Source: Deferribacteres bacterium
GTDB lineage: Bacteria; Nitrospirota; Thermodesulfovibrionia; UBA6902
DNA: 9,264 bases
Direction of reading: 5' to 3'
Assembly (NCBI GenBank): GCA_013152795.1
Contig: JAADFS010000024.1
Span: 1-9,264 of the forward strand
The notes below the pieces were generated by a model. That model ran no database searches. It was not told the origin of the DNA and was given only the letters and a program-made list of their open reading frames with translations. Both the position numbers and the translations under genes were made by a program. Of the stretch, positions 1-5,535 are shown piece by piece (the stretch's first letter is position 1; each line of letters begins with the position of its first letter).

Positions 1-983
1 ACGATCACCTCCTCATGCTGCTCGAATCCGTCAAGCTCGCTCAGCAGTTGATTGAGGGTCTGCTCCCTTTCATCGTGTCCACCGCCGAGACCTGCGCCGC
101 GTGTGCGGCCCACTGCGTCGATCTCGTCAATAAAGATAATACTTGGATGAGACGCCTTCGCCTTCTGAAACATATCCCTCACGCGCGAAGCGCCGATGCC
201 GACAAACATCTCTATGAACTCAGAGGCGCTTATGCTGTAAAAAGCGACCTGCGCCTCGCCCGCCGTTGCCCGGGCGAGCAGTGTCTTTCCGGTTCCGGGA
301 GGGCCTATTAAAAGAACCCCCTTGGGAACTTTTGCGCCTATCTCCCTGAATCTGGCCGGGTTTCTGAGAAAGTCTATGGTCTCTCTGAGTTCCTGCTTGG
401 CATTCTCCATTCCGGCCACATCCGCAAAAGTCACCCCCGGCTTCTGCGCATCGTGCAGTTTGGCCTTGCTTGCCCCGAAAGAGAACAGGCCGCCCGGCCC
501 GCCCTGCAGCCGCTGCGAGCCTTTCATTATCAGTATCCAGATGCCGATGATGAGCACCCAGGGCAGAATCCCGATTACAAGCTGCCAGAAAGGTGACATC
601 TTTTCCGGTGATTCAACGTTGATAAAGACGCCGTTTTTCTTGAGTTCGGACAGGAGTTCATCTCCCTGAAAGGACGGCAGAAATGTCTCGAAGTTTTTCA
701 CGGTTACAGTCTTCTTTGCGGAGGGGAGCAGAAGTGGTGTTTCTTTTTTGAGTTCCCCACGGACGTGCAGATTTTTTATTGTAACGGAGTAGATGTTCTT
801 TGCATTGAGCTGGTCGATAAACTGGCTGTAACTTATGCCCACGACCCGCGGCGCTTTAATATTATAGATTTGTCCCCAGAATAATAAAATAACGGCTGTG
901 ATGAGAAGTATGGCGGCAAATCTCCACTGGGGATTTTTGAGTTTTTCGCTTATTATTTTCTTGTAGTTAATATTTTCGGCCAT
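1..983 (-). CDS. ftsH: ATP-dependent zinc metalloprotease FtsH, N-terminal part (cut by window edge)
   Basis: Membrane-anchored AAA+ protease that extracts and degrades misfolded membrane proteins and short-lived regulators. I translated the minus strand from the ATG at 983; 327 codons are open to the window edge. Residues about 22-38 form TM1, 39-130 a periplasmic domain and 133-153 TM2. The AAA module follows, with Walker A GPPGTGKT at 227-234, the pore loop FVG at 260-262 (in EMFVGIGASRVRDMF) and Walker B IIFIDEID at 282-289, followed by the family-typical GHDEREQTLNQLL. The second region of homology and the HEXXH zinc protease site would lie beyond base 1, so proteolytic competence cannot be judged here. 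A weak TAAGG lies about 7 nt before the ATG. Just upstream are a small hairpin (999-1011) and REP-like repeats. No frameshift is seen; identification is secure. Confidence 0.97.
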   Translation of the reverse strand, partial: MAENINYKKIISEKLKNPQWRFAAILLITAVILLFWGQIYNIKAPRVVGISYSQFIDQLNAKNIYSVTIKNLHVRGELKKETPLLLPSAKKTVTVKNFETFLPSFQGDELLSELKKNGVFINVESPEKMSPFWQLVIGILPWVLIIGIWILIMKGSQRLQGGPGGLFSFGASKAKLHDAQKPGVTFADVAGMENAKQELRETIDFLRNPARFREIGAKVPKGVLLIGPPGTGKTLLARATAGEAQVAFYSISASEFIEMFVGIGASRVRDMFQKAKASHPSIIFIDEIDAVGRTRGAGLGGGHDEREQTLNQLLSELDGFEQHEEVI

Positions 984-1018
984 AGATAACCTTACCGTGG
1001 CATAAAATGCCGCCGGCG

Positions 1019-1185
1019 GGGCAGAGGAGTCTGCCGGGAAAGCTTTATCTGCGATTCCTTAAGGAAATATTCCGCACGGCATATTGACGTCTTTGGGAAT
1101 TTCACTTTCCGTTATTTCCTGCAACAAAAATATATTTCCAATATTCCATCGCTTTATAAAGGTTTTCCGGCAGACTCCTCTGCCC
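1019..1185. repeat. Inverted pair of REP-like repeats, 30-bp arms
   Basis: Bases 1019-1048 and 1156-1185 are inverted complements with two mismatches in 30 positions. Each arm contains its own small hairpin, GGCAGA-GGAG-TCTGCC (1020-1035; the right copy reads GGCAGA-CTCC-TCTGCC at 1169-1184). A third related copy lies at 5426-5455. Between the arms are 107 bp of AT-rich sequence with the 12-bp palindrome TTCCTTAAGGAA (1055-1066). The arrangement resembles paired REP elements or a short MITE. No transposase is present here. Confidence 0.7.
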
Positions 1186-1321
1186 GTTTATGCAACATTA
1201 AGGATAATAGTCGGCAGGAGCCGAGAGGAGCCTCATTTATTTATTTCATCGGAAATACTATAACAAAATTTTCTGAAAACATCCTCTTTTAAGCATACAC
1301 CATTAATGGAAAAGGGGGTGA

Positions 1322-1349
1322 TTGACATTCATTTTTTTTATGATAAGAT
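1322..1349 (+). promoter_or_regulatory. Candidate sigma70 promoter (upstream of two)
   Basis: A perfect TTGACA (1322-1327) is followed after 16 bp by TAAGAT (1344-1349). It faces the CBM48 gene about 180 bp downstream. A transcript from here would include the hairpin at 1382-1413. Judged from sequence match alone. Confidence 0.4.
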
Positions 1350-1381
1350 TTGCATACGACAAACTGTGCAAAGCCTGCTTT

Positions 1382-1423
1382 ACGGGTATGCCTGCTGAAG
1401 CAGGATGCCCCGTTGAAAAGGGG
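1382..1423 (+). ncRNA. Leader hairpin with a competing second hairpin
   Basis: ACGGGTAT (1382-1389) pairs with ATG plus CCCGT (1405-1413, C1408 bulged, one G-U pair), and CCTGC (1391-1395) pairs with GCAGG (1400-1404) around a TGAA loop. The right-hand CCCC (1408-1411) can instead pair with GGGG (1420-1423), followed by the T-rich AATTTTT (1431-1437). The two folds exclude one another, as in an attenuator, but no known riboswitch class fits. It could also be a simple terminator for the promoter at 1322. Confidence 0.35.
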
Positions 1424-1453
1424 TTGATGTAATTTTTGGCTATTGAGTATAAT
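1424..1453 (+). promoter_or_regulatory. Candidate sigma70 promoter for the CBM48 gene
   Basis: TTGATG (1424-1429), an 18-bp spacer and a perfect TATAAT (1448-1453). It would start transcription near 1460 and give a leader of about 70 nt to the ATG at 1532. This is the better-placed of the two candidate promoters. Confidence 0.55.
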
Positions 1454-1531
1454 GAGTACAACTTTATAATTCATGATATATGAGAATGGTTCTCTATTAA
1501 AGAACTTTATAAATTCATCGGGGAGGACAAG

Positions 1532-1939
1532 ATGAAGAAAACGGTTAAAAAAGCGGCTAATACGTCCGCCAAGCTGAATGCCAAGGCAAAAGACACGTCA
1601 TCTGCAAAGCGCAGGGCAAAGGCGGCGCCTTCACTCGGTATCAAAAAGGAATACATTAAGTCCAATCTCTCTTGCAGGGTTACTTTCAGGTTGCCGAAGG
1701 AGGCCGTGCGTGATGCCAAGGCGGTCACGCTTGTCGGTGATTTCAATAACTGGAATACGACAGAGACAAAGATGAAACGCCTGCCGAACGGTGATTTCAA
1801 GGCGACACTGGAATTGCCCCGCAACCGGGAGTACAAATTCAGGTATCTGATTGATTACACCCGCTGGGAGAATGACTGGTGCGCGGATAAGTACATACCT
1901 AATGAATATGGAAGCGATGATTCAGTCGTTGTAGTCTGA
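1532..1939 (+). CDS. Small CBM48 / isoamylase early-set domain protein
   Basis: A 135-residue protein with no signal peptide. Residues 1-43 are a Lys/Ala-rich, probably disordered basic tail. Residues about 48-135 match the early-set (CBM48, AMPK-type glycogen-binding) fold: VTFRLP, then VTLVGDFNNWN (65-75), which is the hallmark of this family, then LPNGDF, a YKFRYLID strand and the closing acidic stretch with VVVV. Members bind alpha-glucans or serve as the N-terminal domain of branching and debranching enzymes; here the domain stands alone with no catalytic module. The start is supported by GGGGAGG at 1520-1526, 5 nt before the ATG. Two PilZ genes follow on the same strand after a 279-bp gap. 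The domain call is firm; the role is unknown, and nucleic acid or polyanion binding by the basic tail is only a guess. Confidence 0.88.
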   Translation: MKKTVKKAANTSAKLNAKAKDTSSAKRRAKAAPSLGIKKEYIKSNLSCRVTFRLPKEAVRDAKAVTLVGDFNNWNTTETKMKRLPNGDFKATLELPRNREYKFRYLIDYTRWENDWCADKYIPNEYGSDDSVVVV

Positions 1940-2053
1940 CGCTGAAAATACGGCCGTGTTGCTTCGGCGAGAGTTTGCCAGCAAAGACATGCGCTGTTAT
2001 TGATTGAGGGCGGGTAATCCTACGTATTGCAGATTCGCCGTGAACGGCCGGTG

Positions 2054-2150
2054 ATCTTGATGTTGCATGAGCGCGGCGGCAGCGGAGACGGAAGGGAAAC
2101 CTTAGGGATCGGCTGCCGCAGAGGCGATATCCTGATGCAGGCGTCAAGGT
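2054..2150 (+). ncRNA. Candidate structured RNA upstream of the PilZ genes
   Basis: This lies in a 279-bp gap that otherwise shows nothing. A long outer stem joins 2054-2068 to 2135-2150 (CTTGA with TCAAG, TGCAT with ATGCA, linked by G-U and G-C pairs and one bulge). Inside, GCGGCAGC (2076-2083) pairs with GCTGCCGC (2112-2119). Innermost, AAGG-GAAA-CCTT (2092-2103) carries a GNRA tetraloop. It matches no riboswitch class that I recognise. No clear promoter or terminator frames it, so it may be part of the pilZ mRNA leader. Confidence 0.35.
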
Positions 2151-2218
2151 AAAGTTGAGCATTAGACGTTGTCTGAAATACAGCCGGTATATGTATCTTC
2201 CGGATCAGGGGAGGATGG

Positions 2219-2569
2219 ATGGTAGTTGAAAGAAGAAAATTCAGAAGATTCAAGGCTCCTCTCGATGCTCAAATCACCCTTCTTGAAAACCCGTCTAAAC
2301 ATGCTTCAGGCACAATAAGAGATTTTTCCCGCGAAGGGCTCTGTCTCGAATCACGGGATCTTGACATGAGCGTAAACGCCCCGATTGAATTAATGGTCAG
2401 GCATCCCCGTAAAGATACACTGGTTCACATCACGGGGGATATCAGGTGGAGTGAGCAAAGCGGTACAAGCTGTCTGGCAGGCATAAAAATTAAAGAGATG
2501 GACAAGGAAGCCAAGGGTGATATTCTGGATTATGCTTATAGTCTCTGGGTGGACGGCAACAAAGGCTGA
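2219..2569 (+). CDS. PilZ domain protein (predicted c-di-GMP receptor)
   Basis: A 116-residue cytosolic single-domain protein. The PilZ signature is complete: overlapping RxxxR near the start (R5-R9 and R6-R10) and DxSxxG as D35-F-S-R-E-G40. In this family these residues clamp an intercalated c-di-GMP dimer or monomer. The beta-barrel continues through ELMVRHP, the strand ITGDIRW (71-77) and GIKI (88-91), and a short C-terminal helix ends the protein. GGGGAGG at 2208-2214 lies only 4 nt before the ATG at 2219; the nearby ATG at 2215 is in another frame. The next PilZ gene begins 51 bp downstream, so the two are probably co-transcribed. The output partner is unknown; standalone PilZ proteins often act on motility or polysaccharide machinery. 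Confidence 0.92.
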   Translation: MVVERRKFRRFKAPLDAQITLLENPSKHASGTIRDFSREGLCLESRDLDMSVNAPIELMVRHPRKDTLVHITGDIRWSEQSGTSCLAGIKIKEMDKEAKGDILDYAYSLWVDGNKG

Positions 2570-2620
2570 GCCCGCTAAAAATCTCCGTAACCTGTTCTGT
2601 TTGCTTGAGATAAAAATATT

Positions 2621-2938
2621 ATGCAAAGAAGATCTTCAGAGAGAGTATCTGTAAATATAAATGTCAGGTTCTGCTGTGAGGACAGGGGCTACAGCGGCAC
2701 AGTAAGAAATCTGTCGGAAAACGGCATGTTTATAAGTACCAGGGACATGCGCTTTCCCTTTGATACCAACTTCAAGGTGCTTATACCGGTGGAGGACTAT
2801 GTACTGACTGTTCCGGTCAAGGTCAGCAGGATAACAAAGACAAGTGACAGTTATGACGGCATAGCTGTTGAGCTTTTAAATCCTCCAACAAAGGATTACC
2901 TGAAATTTATTGAATTTCTCAAGTCCGCTTTAGAGTAA
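2621..2938 (+). CDS. Second PilZ domain protein (predicted c-di-GMP receptor)
   Basis: A 105-residue single-domain protein. RxxxR is present as R4-S-S-E-R8, and NxSxxG as N30-L-S-E-N-G35 in the context GTVRNLSENGMFIST, both typical of c-di-GMP-binding PilZ. Later strands (TNFKVLIPV, VPVKVSRI, YDGIAVELL) complete the barrel, with a C-terminal helix KDYLKFIEFLKSALE. It differs clearly from the preceding PilZ protein, so it is a diverged paralogue or a separate acquisition rather than a fresh duplication. The ATG at 2621 has no good Shine-Dalgarno; an in-frame TGA at 2606-2608 limits the upstream extension. Translation may depend on the upstream gene. A 21-bp hairpin with a T-tract follows the stop. 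Confidence 0.92.
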   Translation: MQRRSSERVSVNINVRFCCEDRGYSGTVRNLSENGMFISTRDMRFPFDTNFKVLIPVEDYVLTVPVKVSRITKTSDSYDGIAVELLNPPTKDYLKFIEFLKSALE

Positions 2939-2949
2939 CATCTCCGCAT

Positions 2950-3008
2950 TGATTTGTACTATTATTTTACATGTTGTAAAATAATAGTACAAATCATTTT
3001 GTTTTTTT
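2950..3008 (+). terminator. AT-rich hairpin terminator after the PilZ pair
   Basis: Perfect 21-bp arms (2950-2970 and 2976-2996) around a 5-nt ATGTT loop, followed by ATTTTG and seven T (3002-3008). The stem is unusually long and AT-rich for an intrinsic terminator, but its position and T-tract fit that role. Confidence 0.75.
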
Positions 3009-3172
3009 ATCTCTTGAAATAACGCCATCAGGCTTCAGGAATTCCCGTCTGTCATTCCGGCGTGCAACGGCCTTGCTGCTGAGATGATGACGCCGGTGGT
3101 TTTATGCAACCTGAAGTGTTAATTTGTAAACACAAAATCCAGACGAAAATATAAGATCAGGAGAAGACAGCC

Positions 3173-3907
3173 ATGCTAAAAGCAAGCTATGTATTGACAG
3201 CAGCAGCACTTCTTTTTATTACCGCGTGTGCCTCCACATCAAATCCCCGTTTGGCACACCAACATGTAAATCGTGGAATCATGTATGCCGCCAAAGGCAT
3301 GTACGATCTCGCGATGGTCGAATACAACAGGGCCATAGAGAATGACCCTCAATGTGCCAGGGCATATAATGACCGGGGTAATATATATTTTCTGAAAGGC
3401 CGCTATGACCTTGCAGTCAAAGAATATAAAAAGGCCGTGGACATTGACCGCAAATATGCCAAGGCATACAGCAATCTGGGATTCACCTATTTGATGTTAA
3501 AACAGTATGAACCCGCACTGGTCGAGTTCGGGAATGCCATTAAGAACAATCCGAAGTATGCCAAGGCTTACAATAACCGGGGATTGGTCTATTTTGCAAT
3601 GGGTAAATATAAACGAGCCATACTCGACTATTCAAGGGCCATAGCCATCGACCCGGAGCTTGCCAAGCCTTACGACAACAGGGGCGCGGCCTATATGCTT
3701 ATCGGTGATATTGAAAAGGCGTGCGCCGATTTCAGCCGTGCATGTGAGTTGGGACTGTGTGAGACTTACGACATGGCAAAAAGCAGGGGGTATTGCAGAT
3801 TTGATTATATTGCCTTTGCTCCTGCCTCTGAAACTCCGGAGAGTTTATTCAGCGCTTCGCGGGCCACTTCGCCTACGGTCTTTTCCATAAGCTCTCCATC
3901 TTCATAA
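3173..3907 (+). CDS. TPR-repeat lipoprotein
   Basis: A 244-residue exported lipoprotein. The signal sequence (1-18) ends in the lipobox ITAC, with the lipidated Cys at 19; Ala, not Asp, at +2 suggests outer membrane sorting in a Gram-negative cell. Five consecutive 34-residue TPR units run from about 27 to 196, each with the G/A-Y-A-P pattern (for example RAYNDRGNIYFLKGRYDLA and KAYNNRGLVYFAMGKYKRA). TPRs scaffold protein-protein contacts, as in type IV pilus and outer membrane assembly factors, but no partner is shown. AGGAG at 3159-3163 sits 9 nt before the ATG. After SRGYC the last 36 or so residues are a Ser/Pro-rich tail that lies antisense to the end of the convergent gene, so the original stop may have been lost. 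The fold call is secure. Confidence 0.9.
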   Translation: MLKASYVLTAAALLFITACASTSNPRLAHQHVNRGIMYAAKGMYDLAMVEYNRAIENDPQCARAYNDRGNIYFLKGRYDLAVKEYKKAVDIDRKYAKAYSNLGFTYLMLKQYEPALVEFGNAIKNNPKYAKAYNNRGLVYFAMGKYKRAILDYSRAIAIDPELAKPYDNRGAAYMLIGDIEKACADFSRACELGLCETYDMAKSRGYCRFDYIAFAPASETPESLFSASRATSPTVFSISSPSS

Positions 3908-4515
3908 AGTTCGATGAGATTTCCGTCATCCCGGAGCTTTTCAATTTCACCGGCGGCATCCAATGCCCCGATTTCACCAAGGGCGCGTGCGGCAAAGGCG
4001 CGAAGCCTTTTATCTGCACTGCGCAGATAAGGTGGGATGACAGAGGCTGCATATTCAGTCATGCCGGGATTGCCCCCTCCCATCCGTCCCACTGCCCACA
4101 GCACACCGGAAGTCAGCATTTCCTCTTCATGAAAGGAGACGATTACCGGTGCGATGTCGGAACACAGCTCGGGATTGTTTCTTACTATCTCACCCAGTAT
4201 CTCGGGGGCGCTCCAGCCGATGCCGCCTGATTCATCCCGTATCATCCACAGGAGACGGCCTGCGATATTTCTGACACTATCTGGAGATGTCTTTGCCATT
4301 ACCGCTGTCATCAGACCGATGGCCTCGATTGCACGCCAAGAGATTACGCTTTTTTTATCATAGGAAAGCGATATCATTGCGGTGATGTTTTTCCCGGTGG
4401 GAGACAACAGTCCGCTTCTTATAGCCGCAAAATCTCTTCGTTTCAGGAGGCCTGTTATCTTTTTTTTCAGAGGGGACACCTTCTGCCCAGGATATTTACT
4501 GGAGAATGAGTTCAA
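3805..4515 (-). CDS. HEAT-like repeat protein, DVU0298-like
   Basis: A 236-residue soluble protein with no signal or membrane segment. It is helical and HEAT-like: WRAIEAIGLMT (60-70), IAGRLLWMIRDESGGIGWSAPEILGEIV (85-111, highly distinctive), TSGVLWAVGRMG (135-146) and LRAFAARALGEIGALDAA (171-188). The WRAIEAIG and DESGGIGWSAPE words recall the DVU0298 family of anaerobes; this is from memory and not searched. Such families have no established activity and probably bind proteins. The start is a TTG at 4515; GTG at codon 13 is an alternative, and an in-frame TAG upstream prevents a longer form. It overlaps the end of the NifU-like gene by 20 nt, implying coupled translation. Its 3' end overlaps the TPR gene by 103 bp, tail to tail. 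Confidence 0.82.
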   Translation of the reverse strand: MNSFSSKYPGQKVSPLKKKITGLLKRRDFAAIRSGLLSPTGKNITAMISLSYDKKSVISWRAIEAIGLMTAVMAKTSPDSVRNIAGRLLWMIRDESGGIGWSAPEILGEIVRNNPELCSDIAPVIVSFHEEEMLTSGVLWAVGRMGGGNPGMTEYAASVIPPYLRSADKRLRAFAARALGEIGALDAAGEIEKLRDDGNLIELYEDGELMEKTVGEVAREALNKLSGVSEAGAKAI

Positions 4516-4702
4516 TATCTGGCATTCTTTCTTTGAAAGCCACTCCTACGCAGTCGGTCTCACACTCGGCACAGTATCCCACGCAACGTATAACAACCTT
4601 GTTACCCTTGACCTCTACTAACTCTGCAAAACTATCGTGGGCCTCCAACAACCAGTTGAGATTGTGCAGTACTTCATGCACCCTTTGTTCAATATTGTTC
4701 AT
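4496..4702 (-). CDS. Small Cys-rich NifU-like protein
   Basis: A 68-residue protein resembling the NifU C-terminal (Nfu) domain: an N-terminal helix, the strand pair LVEVKGNKVVIRCVG, then the Cys motif C40-x3-C44-x2-C47-x3-C51 and the closing KERMPDIELIL. In Nfu proteins a CxxC pair carries a transferable Fe-S cluster. Here GYCAEC supplies CxxC, two more Cys flank it, and the usual DGGD after the first helix is replaced by AHDS, so this is a divergent member. It is first in a two-gene unit with the HEAT-like gene (20-nt overlap). The ATG at 4702 has only a weak, too-close GGG upstream. A long leader with hairpins precedes it. Cluster binding is an inference. Confidence 0.75.
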   Translation of the reverse strand: MNNIEQRVHEVLHNLNWLLEAHDSFAELVEVKGNKVVIRCVGYCAECETDCVGVAFKERMPDIELILQ

Positions 4703-4776
4703 ACCCGATTGCAGTGATTTACAAGAAAGGTTACACGGATTTCCCCCGCCGCAAGGCTGGACGGGGAGTCAAAAAC

Positions 4777-4819
4777 ATAATTATAAAATGTCTTCCGGAT
4801 TTTATAATTATTCTTTTTT
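4777..4819. terminator. Bidirectional AT-rich hairpin, possible attenuator of the NifU-like operon
   Basis: Perfect 13-bp arms (4777-4789 and 4799-4811) around a 9-nt loop. On plus the hairpin is followed by TTCTTTTTT; on minus it is followed by GTTTTTGAC. On plus no gene ends nearby; on minus it lies between a candidate promoter and the NifU-like gene, so premature termination is plausible. Confidence 0.5.
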
Positions 4820-4994
4820 AACATTTAAATATGAATAAAGTATGAAGCCTGGAGTTCAGTAGTTTTTTTTGTATTTATGCATCTGCCAACCGGTATTTCA
4901 GAAAGCCTTTTTCGCGTTCATCAGCCCCGACCTCATGTTTGCTGCATCTCACTATGATTGTAATTATTCTCAGTTAAGAAATGCTGGGATAGTA

Positions 4995-5023
4995 AAGATA
5001 TCATATAACTTACGTCATGTCAA
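4995..5023 (-). promoter_or_regulatory. Candidate minus-strand promoter for the NifU-like operon
   Basis: Read on minus: a perfect TTGACA (5023-5018), a 17-bp spacer and TATCTT (5000-4995). It would start near 4988 and give a leader of roughly 285 nt. The -10 is weak, so the call is tentative. Confidence 0.4.
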
Positions 5024-5088
5024 GGGTTTTTTCGGATATCGCAAATAAAAAATGAAATAATACAAGAATCAGAAAAAGTCAGGATGTA

Positions 5089-5117
5089 TTTATATTATAA
5101 AAATTTATTGTTATAAT
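5089..5117 (+). promoter_or_regulatory. Promoter abutting the acylphosphatase start (leaderless mRNA likely)
   Basis: TTTATA (5089-5094), a 17-bp spacer and a perfect TATAAT (5112-5117). Only 6 nt separate the -10 from the ATG at 5124, so transcription should begin at or next to the start codon. No Shine-Dalgarno is present, which agrees. Confidence 0.55.
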
Positions 5118-5123
5118 TGCAAT

Positions 5124-5408
5124 ATGAAAAACGGCAGGGTGCATTTGATTATCGCGGGTTTTGTGCAGGGCGTTTTCTTCCGCGCCAGCACAAGAGAAAT
5201 GGCCGCAAGACTCGGCCTGAAAGGATGGGTCAGAAACCTGCCGGACGGAAATGTCGAGGCGGTTTTTGAGGGGCCGGTGGACAAGCTCCAACAGGCGGTG
5301 CAGTGGTGCCGGAAAGGCCCGCCGGGTGCAAGGGTGACAAATGTAGAGGAAAAATGGACCGACTATACCGGAGAATTCGACGGTTTTGAAATCAGGTACG
5401 GCTTTTAG
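5124..5408 (+). CDS. acyP: Acylphosphatase
   Basis: A 94-residue cytosolic enzyme that hydrolyses carboxyl-phosphate bonds in acyl phosphates such as acetyl phosphate and 1,3-bisphosphoglycerate. The length is that of the family. The signature GFVQGVFFR (12-20) contains the phosphate-binding loop and catalytic Arg20; GWVRNLPDGNVEAVFEG (34-50) carries the catalytic Asn38 and the second signature. The C-terminal FDGFEIRYGF is also typical. The ATG at 5124 has no ribosome binding site, while TATAAT ends 6 nt before it, pointing to a leaderless message. It stands alone: the upstream gene is divergent, and a REP-like repeat and strong terminator follow. Identification is secure. Confidence 0.96.
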   Translation: MKNGRVHLIIAGFVQGVFFRASTREMAARLGLKGWVRNLPDGNVEAVFEGPVDKLQQAVQWCRKGPPGARVTNVEEKWTDYTGEFDGFEIRYGF

Positions 5409-5425
5409 GCAGGTTGACATTGAAT

Positions 5426-5455
5426 GCTGCATAAACGGGCAGGGCAGCCTGCCGG
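5426..5455 (+). repeat. REP-like repeat, third copy
   Basis: It matches the complement of 1167-1196 at 26 of 30 positions, including the shared word TGCATAAACGGGCAG and the end CTGCCGG. Its hairpin is GGCAGG-GCAG-CCTGCC (5438-5453). Compared with the other copies, one A-T stem pair has become G-C, a paired change that keeps the hairpin. Confidence 0.65.
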
Positions 5456-5460
5456 ACGAC

Positions 5461-5507
5461 AATAACAGGCCGGCGGGATTCATAATCCCGCCGGCCTGTT
5501 ATTTTTG
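5461..5507 (+). terminator. Strong intrinsic terminator after acylphosphatase
   Basis: Perfect 20-bp GC-rich arms (5461-5480 and 5484-5503) with a 3-nt CAT loop, then TTTT. It lies between convergent genes. The T-tract is on plus, so it serves acyP best; the minus side has no T-tract, although the stem could still slow protease transcription. Confidence 0.88.
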
Positions 5508-5535
5508 ACAGGTTATAATTTTATCGCCGTCTTTT

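Larger units (their letters stand above)
984..1531. other. Gene-free region between divergent ftsH and CBM48 genes
   Basis: This 548-bp stretch has no convincing gene. It holds a 13-base hairpin next to ftsH (GGCAT-AAA-ATGCC, 999-1011), a 10-bp palindrome CCGCCGGCGG (1010-1019), an inverted pair of REP-like repeats (1019-1185), two plus-strand candidate promoters (1322-1349 and 1424-1453) and a strong hairpin (1382-1413). A 61-codon minus-strand frame at 1289-1474 has no recognisable motif or ribosome binding site and was not accepted. I saw no good minus-strand promoter for ftsH. Confidence 0.6.
4703..5123. other. Gene-free AT-rich region between divergent genes
   Basis: This 421-bp stretch has no acceptable ORF. 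It contains a GC stem CCCCG/CGGGG (4744-4748 with 4762-4766), a 13-bp AT-rich perfect hairpin (4777-4811), a minus-strand promoter candidate (4995-5023) and a plus-strand promoter candidate abutting the acylphosphatase start (5089-5117). Between about 4830 and 4990 I see nothing specific. Confidence 0.55.

Noticed and set aside
1019..1196. Complete insertion sequence or CRISPR array
   Set aside because: No transposase and no regularly spaced direct repeats; the copies are a single inverted pair plus one distant copy.
1350..1415. c-di-GMP-I (GEMM) riboswitch suggested by GCAAAGCC and nearby PilZ genes
   Set aside because: The preceding GNRA-capped hairpin and the receptor half of the motif are missing; only one short word matches.
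1289..1474. 61-codon minus-strand ORF
   Set aside because: No ribosome binding site or motif, and it overlaps promoters and hairpins of the plus strand.
2090..2125. Cobalamin riboswitch-like words (AGGGAA, GGCTGCCGC)
   Set aside because: The conserved B12-box region and the usual spacing are absent, and downstream genes are not B12-related.
1899..2253. Two minus-strand ORFs of 87 and 77 codons
   Set aside because: Antisense to the CBM48 and PilZ gene ends and the structured gap; composition does not look coding.
4382..4838. Plus-strand ORFs of 79 and 110 codons
   Set aside because: Antisense shadows of the HEAT-like and NifU-like genes; no start signals.
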